A stretch of DNA of 64,000 nt from Cutibacterium modestum (GCF_008326345.1 NZ_BJEN01000001.1:558001-622000), one strand, 5' to 3'. Shown: positions 38,375 to 48,481, counted from the first letter of the stretch. Translations and numbers: made by a program. Notes: generated from the sequence alone by a model not told the origin.

Positions 38375-40045
38375 ATGATTCATCTCGATGTCACATCGGT
38401 GACGTACACCTTGCCGGATGGACGGCCTCTACTACGTGATGTGTCCCTGAGTCTGGGTTCCGGAGAGCGAGTCGCCATTATCGGCGCGAACGGAGCTGGC
38501 AAGAGCACGCTTCTGCGCATCGTCACGGGTGAGCTGTCACCAGGTTTAGGTAATGTAACATGTACTGGTAGCTTGGGCGTGGCGCGTCAGTTCATTACGG
38601 GCACGACTGTCAGAGAATTACTGCTGTCGGTAGCGCCCCCGGCGATCCGTGACGCTGCCACGCAGCTCGCGCACTCTGAGGCCACGATGAATCAAGAGGG
38701 CACCACCCAATCGCAGATGGCATACGCGTCCGCAGTTGCCTCATGGGGTGAAGTGGGTGGCTACGGCGTTGAGGTGTTGTGGGATGTCTGCACAGTCGCC
38801 GCTCTCGGGATACCTTTCGATCGGTGTCGCGACCGCTCACTAGCTACGTTGTCGGGTGGTGAACAGAAACGACTCGTACTAGAGGCGCTACTGCGCGGCC
38901 CCGATGATGTGTTATTACTCGATGAGCCGGATAATTCTCTGGATGTGCCAGGCAAGCGCTGGCTGGAAGAGCAGCTGAGCGCGACAGACAAATGCGTGCT
39001 GTTCGTGAGCCACGATCGTGAGCTACTGGCACAAACGGCAACCTCGATCGTGACGCTGGAAGTCGGAGCAGCGGGCAACACCGCGTGGACACACGCCGGT
39101 GGGTTCCGCACCTACCACCGCGCACGAGAGCAACGCTTCGAACGGTTGGACGAGTTGCATCGCCGGTGGAGGGAAGAGCATGCAAAGCTGCGCTCCCTCA
39201 TGCTCATGTACAAACAGAAGGCCGCTTACAACTCCGACATGGCCTCTCGGTATAGAGCGGCGCAAACCCGACTTAACCGCTTTGAGGAGGCTGGGCCGCC
39301 GCAGGAACCGCCTCGAGGACAGCACCTTCACATGCGGCTGCGTGGCGGGCGCACCGGGAAGCGGGTGCTGACCTGCGAGGCACTCGAGTTGACGGGCCTG
39401 ATGCACCCCTTTGACTTCGAGGCCTACTTCGGTGACCGGGTTGCGCTTCTTGGTTCAAATGGGTCCGGAAAGTCGCACTTTCTGCGCCTACTCGCAGCCG
39501 GGGGCACTAACCCTGCACTGGATCAGGAGCCCGTAACCGGAACTAGGATCGAACCTGTGCCTCACGAGGGTTCAGCGCGTCTCGGTACGAGGGTGCGTCC
39601 GGGATGGTTTGCCCAAAATCGCAGGTGCCCCGACCTCACCGGCCGCACACTCCTGGACATCCTGCACCGTGGTGATGAGCACCGCACTGGTCTTCCCCGG
39701 GAAGACGCTTCACGAGTGCTGGCTCGCTATGAGCTGGCAGAGTCCGCAGAACAATTCTTCGACTCGCTTTCAGGTGGTCAACAGGCAAGATTCCAGATAC
39801 TGCTATTGGAACTTAGCGGGGCGACGATGCTGCTACTAGACGAGCCCACTGACAACCTCGACCTCGTCTCCGCCGAGGCCCTCCAAGAAGCACTGGCCAC
39901 TTTCGAGGGCACGGTACTCACAGTGACCCACGATCGATGGTCCGCGCGCGACTTTGACCATTTTCTGATTTTCGGAGAAGACGGAAATGTCTATGAAAGC
40001 AGCGAGCCCGTGTGGGATGAGGCCCGCGTCACCAGGGAAAGGTAA
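38375..40045 (+). CDS. ABC-F family ATPase
   Basis: 556 residues with two ATP-binding domains and no membrane helices. Domain 1: Walker A GANGAGKSTLL, signature LSGGEQKRLVLEALL, Walker B VLLLDEPDNSLDVP, H-loop VSHDRE. A charged linker (RREEHAKLRSLMLMYKQKAA-like) joins domain 2: Walker A GSNGSGKSHFL, signature LSGGQQARFQ, Walker B MLLLDEPTDNLDLV, H-loop VTHDRW. ABC-F proteins act on the ribosome, either in translation or as antibiotic protection factors. The tight pairing with a TetR gene and operator suggests an inducible, resistance-like role. Domain 1 lacks the usual Thr in DEPTN (DEPDN). Confidence 0.9.
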   Translation: MIHLDVTSVTYTLPDGRPLLRDVSLSLGSGERVAIIGANGAGKSTLLRIVTGELSPGLGNVTCTGSLGVARQFITGTTVRELLLSVAPPAIRDAATQLAHSEATMNQEGTTQSQMAYASAVASWGEVGGYGVEVLWDVCTVAALGIPFDRCRDRSLATLSGGEQKRLVLEALLRGPDDVLLLDEPDNSLDVPGKRWLEEQLSATDKCVLFVSHDRELLAQTATSIVTLEVGAAGNTAWTHAGGFRTYHRAREQRFERLDELHRRWREEHAKLRSLMLMYKQKAAYNSDMASRYRAAQTRLNRFEEAGPPQEPPRGQHLHMRLRGGRTGKRVLTCEALELTGLMHPFDFEAYFGDRVALLGSNGSGKSHFLRLLAAGGTNPALDQEPVTGTRIEPVPHEGSARLGTRVRPGWFAQNRRCPDLTGRTLLDILHRGDEHRTGLPREDASRVLARYELAESAEQFFDSLSGGQQARFQILLLELSGATMLLLDEPTDNLDLVSAEALQEALATFEGTVLTVTHDRWSARDFDHFLIFGEDGNVYESSEPVWDEARVTRER

Positions 40046-40050
40046 GTGTC

Positions 40051-40656
40051 ATGCCCGTACGGATCGACCCGGAAAAGCGTCGTCAGCAAGTTCTCGAAGC
40101 GGCTTTCCGCCTCGTGGTAGCCGAGGGAATCGATGGGGTATCCCTGCGGAAAGTCGCCGAAGAGTCCGGTCTGAATATCGGCTCAGTCAGGCACTACTTC
40201 GACGGACACCATGATCTGCTCAACGCCGCCGCAAAAGAGGCAGGCGCCAGAATGGGCAAGCGTCTCGAATCCCATCCCGCCGAAAAACTGCGCGGGCTCA
40301 CTGGTGAAGCAGCGCTCGACGCCTTACAGGCCCTCGTCGAGACGGTCATGCCGGTCGATGAGGCACGCCGCGACGAGGCGATCGTGGTAGTTGAGCTGAT
40401 TATGGCTTCCCGAACGATGCCGGTGTTCCGTGCCACGTCTGCACGAATGGCCACCAACCTCGATGCTGTCCTGCTCGAGGCACTTGAGTGCTTACGCGTA
40501 CCGGAAGCCGACCTTGCTGCGGCGCAACTTGCAGCCATCATCGGCGGGTTGACCTTGGACGCAGTTACCCCACATGGTGCCCTGAGCGTCGACCGTTTGC
40601 GAGCCGTCCTCCGTTCACATCTGCGAATGCTCCTCGCCACCCCGCACCACGGATGA
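40051..40656 (+). CDS. TetR-family transcriptional regulator
   Basis: 201 residues. The N-terminal helix-turn-helix region reads RRQQVLEAAFRLVVAEGIDG and SLRKVAEESGLNIGSVRHYF (residues about 10-50); the rest is helical ligand-binding domain. The start is 5 bases after the ABC-F stop, in one transcription unit with it. It probably represses the operon through the palindrome at 38349-38364 and is released by a ligand, perhaps a ribosome-targeting drug; that last step is inference. Confidence 0.9.
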   Translation: MPVRIDPEKRRQQVLEAAFRLVVAEGIDGVSLRKVAEESGLNIGSVRHYFDGHHDLLNAAAKEAGARMGKRLESHPAEKLRGLTGEAALDALQALVETVMPVDEARRDEAIVVVELIMASRTMPVFRATSARMATNLDAVLLEALECLRVPEADLAAAQLAAIIGGLTLDAVTPHGALSVDRLRAVLRSHLRMLLATPHHG

Positions 40657-40698
40657 GAAGTATTCCTCTTTGGTTATTCGCGCCGCTCGCAACTGCAT

Positions 40699-40870
40699 TT
40701 ATGGTCCACTGCGGCTGGGAAAATCAGCTGATCCGTCCGCCTGATAAGCCTCAATGAACTGGGCTGCTCGTTCATGGAAGCGAGTGACGGATCTGAGTAC
40801 GCGAATGTGGTCTCCGAATTGAAGTAGCTGTCGCACAGACTCAACCGAGAATTGTCCAGACGGATAGAGG
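40699..40870 (-). pseudogene. possible C-terminal remnant of a WYL-domain regulator
   Basis: The minus strand encodes SVESVRQLLQFGDHIRVL and RSVTRFHERAAQFIEAYQ before a stop at 40699. The pattern resembles the last helices of WYL-domain transcription factors. No upstream domain is present because the tRNA-Ala gene and its terminator follow. Nothing else is visible between 40657 and 40887. Confidence 0.3.
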
Positions 40871-40887
40871 AACACAACGTAGACGAA

Positions 40888-40910
40888 ATAAACCCCGCCC
40901 ACCGGGCGGA
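40888..40910 (-). terminator. terminator of tRNA-Ala
   Basis: CCGCCC-GGT-GGGCGG on the minus strand (stem 40904-40909 with 40895-40900) followed by GGTTTATTT. It lies 25 bases past the tRNA 3' end. Confidence 0.75.
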
Positions 40911-40934
40911 GCACGTCTCGACTCTCATCTTACG

Positions 40935-41007
40935 TGGAGCATAGGGGATTCGAACCCCTGACCTCTTCCATGCCATGGAAGCGCGCTACCAACTGCGCCA
41001 ATGCCCC
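40935..41007 (-). tRNA. tRNA-Ala (anticodon GGC)
   Basis: 73 bases form a full cloverleaf: acceptor GGGGCAT with ATGCTCC and discriminator A, D-arm GCGC-AGTTGGTA-GCGC, anticodon stem CTTCC/GGAAG around the loop ATGGCAT with anticodon GGC, and T-arm AGGGG-TTCGAAT-CCCCT. The 3' CCA is not encoded. It is a single gene with its own terminator. Confidence 0.96.
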
Positions 41008-41230
41008 AGAAAACATTCCCGAAGGAGCCGTTTTCCTCGTTCCCCCGATTGCCCGGGCGACCCGCCAAACGTTACCGGACCCCACCCATCCTTACCAAAT
41101 CGCCCCAGGCGAAGCGACTACCTCGACATGGGTAACAAATACAAATCACCAAGGAAACTCACCACGCGCACGAAGGGCCATACATCACGGCATTCCAGCC
41201 ATGTCGCACGACCCTTGATGCCGGCGCCGT

Positions 41231-42541
41231 TCAGCTCTGCACGTCCTTGGCCTTCAGATAACCCTGACGGTGCCCTAGGAAGACGCACACGTACCGGTCC
41301 TTGCCGGTGACATTGACGTGGTCCTTGGGTGGCGGAGCGTCGAAAGTCTTGGAACGGTAATAGTCTGTCGCAGGCTCAGGATCGATGACGACGTAGCGTT
41401 GTCCGCGCTCCAACACGTACGGCAACGCGGCATCCGGCTGCACCCAGGCTGGGTCCGGATAAGCGGAGGCCTCCGGGAAGGCCCGGCCGTAACCTGACGT
41501 GCGCGAAACCACAGTAACCGTTCGCGCCCCCGGGACAACCCGCGCCACGGGCCGCGTAGCGGGGTTGTGGAACCACGCCTTGGCTCCCAGGTACCAGACG
41601 GCGACCCACTCGCCGTCCTGCCCTCCGACCTCTGCGACGACGTACTCCGCACCCGTATTAAGACGAGCGCCGACGTCGGAAGGCTCTGTTGTCGCTGGCT
41701 CCGGCCTGATGCCGGCATCAACAACAGTCGGGGCATCCGGTGAGGGGGCTTGCCGCGCCGTCACAAAGTTCACCCCTGTGACGACCTGACCGTTGAAAAC
41801 CTGCGTGTTGGTCTCGAAATCAGGCAGGATCCTCACGACGTCGCCGCGCTTTGGCCTGGTGCTCACCGTGCCCTTGAAGAGTGAGCTTCCTAGTAGTTCG
41901 AAGTACCGAGTCCAGTTCCAAAATGGGCCCGGATCCCAGTGCATCCCCTTGATGTGCTCGGTATCAGTCCCTGGAACTTCATCGTGGCCGATGACGTGGC
42001 CACGTGTCATCGGGATCGAATACTCGTCGCACAAGTAGCGGACTAGTGTCGCACTGGAGCGGTACATGGCGTCCGTGTACCAGGTTTTCCCCTCGAGGGC
42101 CTTGCCTTCATGCTCGAGGCCGAGGGCGTGCATGTTGTAGTACCAGTTCCCTGCATGCCAGCCGATATCTTTGGGATCGAGGTGCTGCGCAACGTGACCA
42201 TCAGAAGACCTCAGCGTGTAGTTCCACGCGAGGTAACTCGGCTTTTCAACGAGCTTAATGGTGTTGTCATAGGTCTCCTCAGTGTCGTGGATGACGATCC
42301 TCGTCAGCGAAGGAGTGGAGGGGCGGTGCGCGACGTCGTGATTTCCGTACTTGACCGGATCCGTCCCGTACTGCTGATACGGAGCTGGTAGCCATTCGAT
42401 CCGAAGGCTATCCGGACCGTCAATCGGAGGGCCGGAGACCCTAGCCCTAGCAACGCGGTCATGCTCGGGCAACGCCGCGCGGCCAATGAGCGGGCCGAAA
42501 ACCGTCATGACAGTAAAGGAACGGCGGCTGATGTCAACCAT
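41231..42541 (-). CDS. secreted N-acetylmuramoyl-L-alanine amidase
   Basis: 436 residues. The N terminus ISRRSFTVMTVFGPLIG has a twin-arginine pattern (SRRSF) before a short hydrophobic stretch. An Amidase_2 domain follows (residues about 75-240): zinc ligand His in RIVIHDTEETYD, WNYTLRSSDGHVAQHLD, ALGLEHEG, RGHVIGHDEVPGT and HWDPGPFWNW. The C-terminal 200 residues hold two SH3-like repeats (VVRILPDFETNTQVFNGQVV and YVVAEVGGQDGEWVAVWYLG) that probably bind cell wall. It cleaves peptidoglycan at the MurNAc-L-Ala bond. Export by Tat is inferred. Confidence 0.88.
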   Translation of the reverse strand: MVDISRRSFTVMTVFGPLIGRAALPEHDRVARARVSGPPIDGPDSLRIEWLPAPYQQYGTDPVKYGNHDVAHRPSTPSLTRIVIHDTEETYDNTIKLVEKPSYLAWNYTLRSSDGHVAQHLDPKDIGWHAGNWYYNMHALGLEHEGKALEGKTWYTDAMYRSSATLVRYLCDEYSIPMTRGHVIGHDEVPGTDTEHIKGMHWDPGPFWNWTRYFELLGSSLFKGTVSTRPKRGDVVRILPDFETNTQVFNGQVVTGVNFVTARQAPSPDAPTVVDAGIRPEPATTEPSDVGARLNTGAEYVVAEVGGQDGEWVAVWYLGAKAWFHNPATRPVARVVPGARTVTVVSRTSGYGRAFPEASAYPDPAWVQPDAALPYVLERGQRYVVIDPEPATDYYRSKTFDAPPPKDHVNVTGKDRYVCVFLGHRQGYLKAKDVQS

Positions 42542-42678
42542 CGAAAGAGTCCTCCTGATCGGTAAAACTGCTTATGAACTCCCTAAAGGAAGTACAAGCA
42601 AACCACAAACAAGGGTCAGGACAAGGAGGATCACCACATAGGAGCGTTACCGCCCTGAATCCCCGCGCACCATCAAGC

Positions 42679-43305
42679 TCACATTACGGTTGCGTTATAC
42701 GTCCGCAATCGCCAGCAATCGCCTAGTCGGTAGGCATCACCCAGCCCAATCCGGTCTAGCACGGTCCACGAGCAGTTGCCCAGCCCACCAAACCGTAGAA
42801 ATTCCGGGTATCCACCGCCGAGCAGCCACACCACTGCCGCCCGCAGCGCAAAACCGTGTGCGACCAGGCACGCCGTCTCCCCCTGATGCACACGCACGGC
42901 GTCGTGGATAGCCGATGTCACCCTCTCGGCAACCTCAGCGGTAGTCTCACCGTCAGATCGCCGAAAATCCTCCCCAGAGGTCATCAGGCGGGTGTAGTCA
43001 GGGTCATTGCGATGCAGATCAGGAACAGTCTGACCTGCCCACTGGCCGACGTCGACCTCTTTGAGCCGCTCGTCGATACCAACGTCAACCCTAGCCGCCC
43101 GTCCAATCGCCTCCGCAGTGACCCGAGCACGCATCAACGGCGACGACAGGATTGCCACCGGGTTCATCCCGGCGATCACCGGCGCCACGGCCTCGGCTTG
43201 GGACACACCCCTGGCCGAGAGTGGAACGTCCATCTGTCCCTGCAAGCGTCCGTCGGCGTTGAACTCGGTTTCCCCGTGTCGCACCAGGACGATCCGCGTC
43301 GTCAC
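42679..43305 (-). CDS. histidine phosphatase / phosphoglycerate mutase-like protein
   Basis: 208 residues of the histidine phosphatase superfamily: RIVLVRHGETEFNADGRLQGQMDVPLS (catalytic RHG), SSPLMRARVTAEAI, EVDVGQWAGQ (acid/base Glu region) and CLVAHGFALRAAV (second His). In actinobacteria this position after rsfS often holds a phosphatase such as glucosyl-3-phosphoglycerate phosphatase, but the substrate is not readable here. It overlaps rsfS by 4 bases and is the last gene of the obgE-to-phosphatase run. Confidence 0.88.
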   Translation of the reverse strand: MTTRIVLVRHGETEFNADGRLQGQMDVPLSARGVSQAEAVAPVIAGMNPVAILSSPLMRARVTAEAIGRAARVDVGIDERLKEVDVGQWAGQTVPDLHRNDPDYTRLMTSGEDFRRSDGETTAEVAERVTSAIHDAVRVHQGETACLVAHGFALRAAVVWLLGGGYPEFLRFGGLGNCSWTVLDRIGLGDAYRLGDCWRLRTYNATVM

Positions 43306-43688
43306 ATTTGGTCCCAGTCGAGCTGCTCTTCCGGCAGCTGCAGATCAACCGCGGGGCAGTCCTTCCACAGCCTCTCCAGCGAGTACAACTCGCGCTCCTC
43401 CTGGTGCTGCACATGCACCACGATGTCGATGTAGTCGAGCAGCACCCAACGGTTCTCCCGTTCCCCTTCGCGACGCGCACGATGGACCTCATGCTCGTGC
43501 ATGGCTTCGTCAACAGCGTCAACGACCGCTGACACCTGGCGCTCGCTAGCCGCCGAAATGACAACGAAGATATCGGTAATGGCAAGATGCTCCGAGACGT
43601 CAATAGCGACGATGTCGAAGCCCTTCTTCTCAAGCGCGGCATGTGCCGCCACACGGGCGAACTCGATGGCCTGTTCAGTGGCGCTCAA
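43302..43688 (-). CDS. rsfS: ribosomal silencing factor RsfS
   Basis: 128 residues from a TTG at 43688. The TTG is chosen because GGAGG precedes it and it overlaps the nadD TGA (TTGA). The family pattern is complete: [54 protein letters not shown] and FYS-type YSLERLWKD. RsfS binds L14 and blocks subunit joining under starvation. A much longer ATG-started frame would run back through nadD and is rejected. Confidence 0.92.
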   Translation of the reverse strand: MSATEQAIEFARVAAHAALEKKGFDIVAIDVSEHLAITDIFVVISAASERQVSAVVDAVDEAMHEHEVHRARREGERENRWVLLDYIDIVVHVQHQEERELYSLERLWKDCPAVDLQLPEEQLDWDQM

Positions 43689-44350
43689 TGATCCTCCGGA
43701 ATGGTTTGGTCGTTGTCGCGGTAAAGACCGCGCTTGTTGATGTACTGCACGATGCCGTCTGGCACGAGGTACCAGATTGGCATGTCCTCCCCAACCCGCT
43801 GACGGCAATCGGTCGACGAGATGGCCATAGCCGGCACTTCGAGAAGAGTGACCTTCTCTGCCGGCAAGTGAGAAATGTCCTTGACTCCCAGCGGCACACC
43901 GGGCCGCGACACCCCGATAAAATGCGCCAGATCGAACAATTCCTCAGCCCCACGCCACGTAAGAATGTGGCTCAACGCGTCCGCACCGGTAATGAAAAAC
44001 AAGTCGACGTCACTGCCACGCTCTCGGCGCAAATCCTTAAGGGTATCGACGGTGTAAGTGTCGCCCGGACGATCAATATCGACCCGCGACACCGAAAAAG
44101 TCGGATTCGACGCCGTCGCGATAACGGTCATGAGGTAACGGTCTTCAGCCTGCGAAACTTTGCGTCCCTTCTTCTGCCAAGGCACGCCGGTAGGTACGAA
44201 GACAACCTCGTCGAGGTCAAACCTGGCCGCAACCTCCGAGGCTGCGACGAGGTGGCCATGATGAATAGGGTCGAAGGTGCCACCCATCACCCCGAGCCGG
44301 TAGCGGCGTCCGATGTGGACCCGCGCCAACCCCAGTTCAACACTTGGCAT
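43685..44350 (-). CDS. nadD: nicotinate-nucleotide adenylyltransferase
   Basis: 221 residues from the ATG at 44350 ([14 protein letters not shown]). The nucleotidyltransferase signature is [24 protein letters not shown], with the second motif [29 protein letters not shown] (ISST-xxR). It makes nicotinate adenine dinucleotide in NAD synthesis. The ATG overlaps the stop of a 40-residue membrane peptide (TGATG), so the two are probably translationally coupled. A start at MGGTFDP is possible but would lack a ribosome site. Confidence 0.93.
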   Translation of the reverse strand: MPSVELGLARVHIGRRYRLGVMGGTFDPIHHGHLVAASEVAARFDLDEVVFVPTGVPWQKKGRKVSQAEDRYLMTVIATASNPTFSVSRVDIDRPGDTYTVDTLKDLRRERGSDVDLFFITGADALSHILTWRGAEELFDLAHFIGVSRPGVPLGVKDISHLPAEKVTLLEVPAMAISSTDCRQRVGEDMPIWYLVPDGIVQYINKRGLYRDNDQTIPEDH

Positions 44351-44472
44351 CAGGAATGCGGCCGACCCTTGCCGATACCACGGACGATGGCCAGCGCGAT
44401 CAGCAGCACCAGCAGCGTCAAGATGCCGGCGGTGAAGGCCGACGACTCCATCAGGAGAGGAACGATGCTCAT
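44350..44472 (-). CDS. 40-residue single-helix membrane protein
   Basis: A short frame encodes 40 residues: [16 protein letters not shown], a hydrophobic helix ([14 protein letters not shown]) and a basic tail [10 protein letters not shown]. The charge pattern (outside N terminus, positive C terminus in the cytoplasm) is typical of real small membrane proteins. It lies between proA (47 bases upstream) and nadD, and its TGA overlaps the nadD ATG. No named family is recognised. Confidence 0.7.
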   Translation of the reverse strand: MSIVPLLMESSAFTAGILTLLVLLIALAIVRGIGKGRPHS

Positions 44473-44519
44473 GGCGCCTCAGCCTATCCCACAACCGCAC
44501 CACGACAACCGATAACCGG

Positions 44520-45767
44520 TCATTGACGGGTCTGACCGTCCCCATGCAGGACGTAAGTTGTCGTCGTCATTTCCCGCAGGCCCATCGGTCCGCGCGCGTG
44601 GAGCTTCTGGGTCGAAATGCCGATCTCGGCTCCGAACCCGAACTCGCCACCGTCAACAAATCGACTGGAGCAATTTATCAGCACGGCGGCAGCGTCCACG
44701 CTTGAGGTGAAAAACTCCTGCGAGGACATCGACCTAGTGACGATGGTTTCCGAATGCCCCGAGCCATGCTTGGCGATGTGATCGACTGCCTTTTCCAGGT
44801 CGTCAACGATGCGCAGCGCAAGATCTAGGGACAGGTACTCATTGTCGTACTCGTTGGGGGCGGCCGGTACGATCCTCGAATCCAGTCGGATGCTCTCATC
44901 ATCACCGTGCACCGTCACTCCGCGGTCACTCATGGCGTCGACCAGCGGAGGCACTGCCGAGTCCGCTATTCCCCGATGTACCAGGACCGTCTCGATGGCA
45001 TTGCACACACTGGGGCGTTGGGTCTTGGCATTAACGACAATGTCGATTGCCATCTCCACATCGGCGCTGACGTCAATAACGAGGTGGCAGTTGCCGGTAC
45101 CGGTCTGGATGACGGGAACCTTGGCCCTAGTCACGACGGCGTTGATGAGCCCGGCACCACCGCGCGGAATAAGCAGGTCGACATAGTCTCGGGCAGCCAT
45201 GAGCTCATCGGTAACCTCGCGGTCTCCCTCGACGAGTTGCACCGCTTCACGAATCTCCTCCGGTAGCCGTGAGCGCATCGCCATGATGACTGTCCGGTTG
45301 GACTCCAAGGCCGACGAGGAGCCTCGCAACAAACACGCATTTCCAGACTTCAAGCAGATACCCGCAGCGTCGGAAGTAACATTGGGACGGGCCTCGTAGA
45401 TGATCCCGATGACGCCAATCGGCACCCGGACTTGCTCGACCTTGACTCCCAGCGGGGTACACCAGCCGCGCACCACCTCGCCGACGGGGTCGTCGAGACG
45501 AGCAACCTCTTCCAAACCGACAGCCATCCCCTCGATTCGCTCTGGGGTGAGAGTTAGGCGGTCGAGAAGAGCGTCGTCCATCCCGGCCTCGCGACCACGG
45601 TCGAGATCAGCACGGTTAGCAGCAAGGATCTCATCGACACCCGTGCGCAACCCGGTAGCCATTGCCGTCAGCAGGTCATCTTTATCAATATGGCGCAGCC
45701 GGCGCAATATTGTGGCAGCAGATCGGGCAGCTATGGCCTGTTCGATGACTCGCGAACTCATGGCCAT
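44520..45767 (-). CDS. proA: gamma-glutamyl phosphate reductase
   Basis: 415 residues of the aldehyde dehydrogenase superfamily. Family features: [62 protein letters not shown], and the catalytic Cys in [14 protein letters not shown]. It reduces glutamyl 5-phosphate in proline synthesis. It follows proB with a 70-base gap on the same strand. An internal ATG two codons in (MSSRVIEQ) is an equally good start. Confidence 0.95.
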   Translation of the reverse strand: MAMSSRVIEQAIAARSAATILRRLRHIDKDDLLTAMATGLRTGVDEILAANRADLDRGREAGMDDALLDRLTLTPERIEGMAVGLEEVARLDDPVGEVVRGWCTPLGVKVEQVRVPIGVIGIIYEARPNVTSDAAGICLKSGNACLLRGSSSALESNRTVIMAMRSRLPEEIREAVQLVEGDREVTDELMAARDYVDLLIPRGGAGLINAVVTRAKVPVIQTGTGNCHLVIDVSADVEMAIDIVVNAKTQRPSVCNAIETVLVHRGIADSAVPPLVDAMSDRGVTVHGDDESIRLDSRIVPAAPNEYDNEYLSLDLALRIVDDLEKAVDHIAKHGSGHSETIVTRSMSSQEFFTSSVDAAAVLINCSSRFVDGGEFGFGAEIGISTQKLHARGPMGLREMTTTTYVLHGDGQTRQ

Positions 45768-45837
45768 ATGGTATTCGCCAGCTGGGAATCACTAGCCTGA
45801 CGATCAGACGGTGAGTCGTAGGGTCACACCTGACCCT

Positions 45838-46950
45838 TTACTTCTTGGCTCCTCGACGGCGGTTCAGCACCATGGCATCGCGGTGGATGATCTCGCGAGA
45901 CGCCGCCGGACCCATCTCCGCAACTAGCCAGGCACTTGAACGTCCTCTCATGATTCGTACCTCGTCATGGGAGAATTGGACGATCCCACGACCGATAACC
46001 CGACCGTCGGGGGCCAGAATCGTCACGGGATCGCCCGCTTGGAAATCCCCATGCACCCGAGTGACACCCACTGCCAACAACGAGGAGTGACGCTGAGTCA
46101 GTGCTTCGACAGCTCCGTCGTCAATGACGATCTGCCCCTGCGGAGTGGCAGCGTCGGCCAGCCATAACAACCGTCGGGGTCGTCGCGTTGCCATCGGGCG
46201 GAAGTAAGTACCTACGGGGTCGCCAGCCAAAACGCCACGGGCGTCCGCCATCGCTGCAAGCACCACCGGCACCCCGGCGCAGGTGGCCATTCGGGCGGCC
46301 TCGAGTTTCGTCGTCATGCCGCCGGTTCCCACCCCCGAACCAGCCTTATGAGTATCGACATCCAATGCTTCGATGTCTTCAACAACCTCGACGCGACGAG
46401 CGTCCGGCGAATCCGGATGGGTGGTGTACAGGGCGTCGACGTCAGAGAGCAGGACGAGGGCCTGAGCGCGCACCAGCTCAGCGATCAGAGCAGCGAGCCG
46501 ATCATTATCGCCAAACCGAATCTCCCCGGTGGCGACCGTGTCATTCTCGTTGACGATCGGTACGACGCCCAGCCCGAGCAGAGTGTCGAGGGTTGACCAG
46601 GCATTACAGTACGAGGTGGGTCGCACGAGATCATTGACAGTGAGTAGCACCTGCCCCACCCGCAGCCCGTGGCTAGAAAACCTCGACGTGTAGTGAGCCA
46701 GCAAAATCCCTTGTCCGACTGACGCTGCCGCCTGCTTGCCAGCTAATGTGCGTGGACGATGAGTCATCCCCATAGCGGGAAACCCGGTTGCGATCGCTCC
46801 GGAACTCACTAGAACGACTCTCCGACCGTCCTTGACGACCTCACTCAGCACATCGACTAGATCGTCGACACGGCGCACGTCGATTCCGCCGCCAGGAAGG
46901 ATCAGAGAGGACGATCCGACCTTGACCACCACGGTGGTGGCCTCGCACAT
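45838..46950 (-). CDS. proB: glutamate 5-kinase
   Basis: 370 residues from the ATG at 46950 (MCEATTVVVKVGSSSL). The amino acid kinase domain shows VVVKVGSSSLILPGGG, VVLVSSGAIATGFPAMG, IVNENDTVATGEIRFGDND and GVGTGGMTTKLEAARMA. A C-terminal PUA domain (residues about 280-370, with RHSSLLAVGVTRVHGDFQAGD) is present. It makes glutamyl 5-phosphate, the first step to proline. A GTG at 46971 overlapping the obgE stop is the alternative start. Feedback control by proline is a family trait. Confidence 0.94.
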   Translation of the reverse strand: MCEATTVVVKVGSSSLILPGGGIDVRRVDDLVDVLSEVVKDGRRVVLVSSGAIATGFPAMGMTHRPRTLAGKQAAASVGQGILLAHYTSRFSSHGLRVGQVLLTVNDLVRPTSYCNAWSTLDTLLGLGVVPIVNENDTVATGEIRFGDNDRLAALIAELVRAQALVLLSDVDALYTTHPDSPDARRVEVVEDIEALDVDTHKAGSGVGTGGMTTKLEAARMATCAGVPVVLAAMADARGVLAGDPVGTYFRPMATRRPRRLLWLADAATPQGQIVIDDGAVEALTQRHSSLLAVGVTRVHGDFQAGDPVTILAPDGRVIGRGIVQFSHDEVRIMRGRSSAWLVAEMGPAASREIIHRDAMVLNRRRGAKK

Positions 46951-46963
46951 GGCTCCACGCAGA

Positions 46964-48481
46964 TCAGTCACGGCCCTCGAACCACTCCTCTTCGGCAACG
47001 CGAGCGCGCCACGACTCTCCGCGTGGGTCGCGTCCGACCTGGCCGTATTCCTCGCGGGCGCGATGGTATTCGCGGTCCATCTCGCGACGACGAGCAACCG
47101 AAGGACGCTCAGTCTCCAAACGCTGGTCCTCACCGCGGCGAGACAGTATCTCGGCGCCCGACTCGATCTGCGGAGCAAAGTCGAAGATGACGGCGTCCTC
47201 ACCACCGACAGCGACGGTGTCACCAGCAATGGCGCCCATAGCCAGCAACTTCTCCTCGACGCCCAAGCGGTTCAGGCGATCCGACAGGTATCCGACAGCC
47301 TCGGGGTTATTGAAATCGGTCTGGGCAACCCAGCGGGTCGGTTTGTCGCCAGTCACGCGCCACAAGAATCCGCCTTCGCCGTCGCCCTGGCGCTTGATGG
47401 AGAACGCCTGACCTTCATCCTTGGTCTTGGGTCGAATGACAATACGCTCCGGCTCTGGTTCAGGTTCCTTGTTGCGGGCCTTCTCAACCAATTCGGCCAT
47501 AGCGAATTTGAGGGCATTAAGCCCCTCCCCTGATTTCGTGGAAATGCGGAATACCGGCCAGCCACGCTTGGCGACGTCATCGAAAACGATATCGGCTAGG
47601 TCAGCGGCATCAGGGACGTCGACCTTGTTGAGCACCACCAGGCGCGGGCGATCCTCAAGACCACCGTGGGAAATAAGCTCACCCTCAATGACGTCGAGGT
47701 CACTGACCGGGTCGCGGTCGGGCTCGTAAGTAGCGCAATCGATGACGTGGACGATGGCCCGGCAACGTTCAATGTGACGCAGAAAATCAAATCCCAGACC
47801 CTTTCCCAGAGAGGCTCCTGGAATGAGGCCTGGCACGTCGGCAACGGTATACGTCGTCTCCCCAGCCACGACGACACCCAAATTCGGCACTAAAGTAGTG
47901 AATGGGTAGTCAGCAATTTTCGGCTTAGCTCGTGAGATCGCCGCAATGAGACTGGATTTTCCTGCGGAGGGAAATCCCACCAGGCCGATATCGGCGACCA
48001 CTTTGAGTTCGAGCAGGATTTTACGTTCCTCCCCGGCCTCACCGAGGAGGGCGAAACCAGGAGCTTTGCGAGCTGAGTTCGCGAGGGCTGCGTTACCGAG
48101 GCCACCGCGTCCGCCAGCGGCAACGACGAGTTCGGACCCCGCGCCGACGAGGTCTCCGAGCAGCTCTCCAGTGTCGGCGTCGGAGACGATTGTGCCCTCT
48201 GGGACACCCAAGACGATATCGGACCCATTGGCTCCAGCCTGGTTATCACCGCGTCCGGGCTCTCCATTCGTGGCCTTACGGGTGGACTGCCAGTGATAAT
48301 CCACGAGGGTCGTCACCTGGGGATCAACGCGCAGAATCACGGAACCGCCGTTACCGCCGTTTCCACCGTCGGGCCCACCCAACGGCTTGAACTTCTCACG
48401 CTTGACGGAGGCGCAGCCGTGTCCCCCCCTGCCCGCCACGGCGGTCAGCGTCGCGCGGTCCACGAACGAAGGGATGGCCAT
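46964..48481 (-). CDS. obgE: Obg-family ribosome-assembly GTPase
   Basis: 505 residues. The N-terminal Gly-rich Obg domain ([29 protein letters not shown]) is followed by the G domain: G1 [11 protein letters not shown]3 [11 protein letters not shown]4 NKVDVPD. The C-terminal OCT domain ([20 protein letters not shown]) and an Arg/Glu-rich tail follow. Obg supports 50S maturation. It is the usual neighbour of rpmA, but here about 4.6 kb of other DNA separates them. Confidence 0.96.
   Translation of the reverse strand: MAIPSFVDRATLTAVAGRGGHGCASVKREKFKPLGGPDGGNGGNGGSVILRVDPQVTTLVDYHWQSTRKATNGEPGRGDNQAGANGSDIVLGVPEGTIVSDADTGELLGDLVGAGSELVVAAGGRGGLGNAALANSARKAPGFALLGEAGEERKILLELKVVADIGLVGFPSAGKSSLIAAISRAKPKIADYPFTTLVPNLGVVVAGETTYTVADVPGLIPGASLGKGLGFDFLRHIERCRAIVHVIDCATYEPDRDPVSDLDVIEGELISHGGLEDRPRLVVLNKVDVPDAADLADIVFDDVAKRGWPVFRISTKSGEGLNALKFAMAELVEKARNKEPEPEPERIVIRPKTKDEGQAFSIKRQGDGEGGFLWRVTGDKPTRWVAQTDFNNPEAVGYLSDRLNRLGVEEKLLAMGAIAGDTVAVGGEDAVIFDFAPQIESGAEILSRRGEDQRLETERPSVARRREMDREYHRAREEYGQVGRDPRGESWRARVAEEEWFEGRD

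Noticed and set aside
43689-43808. Longer rsfS starting at 43808
   Set aside because: The extra 40 residues are unlike the family and overlap nadD. The TTG at 43688 has a proper ribosome site and a stop-start overlap.
46972-47229. N-terminal extension of proB to 47229
   Set aside because: The extra 93 codons lie inside obgE in another frame and do not resemble glutamate kinase.
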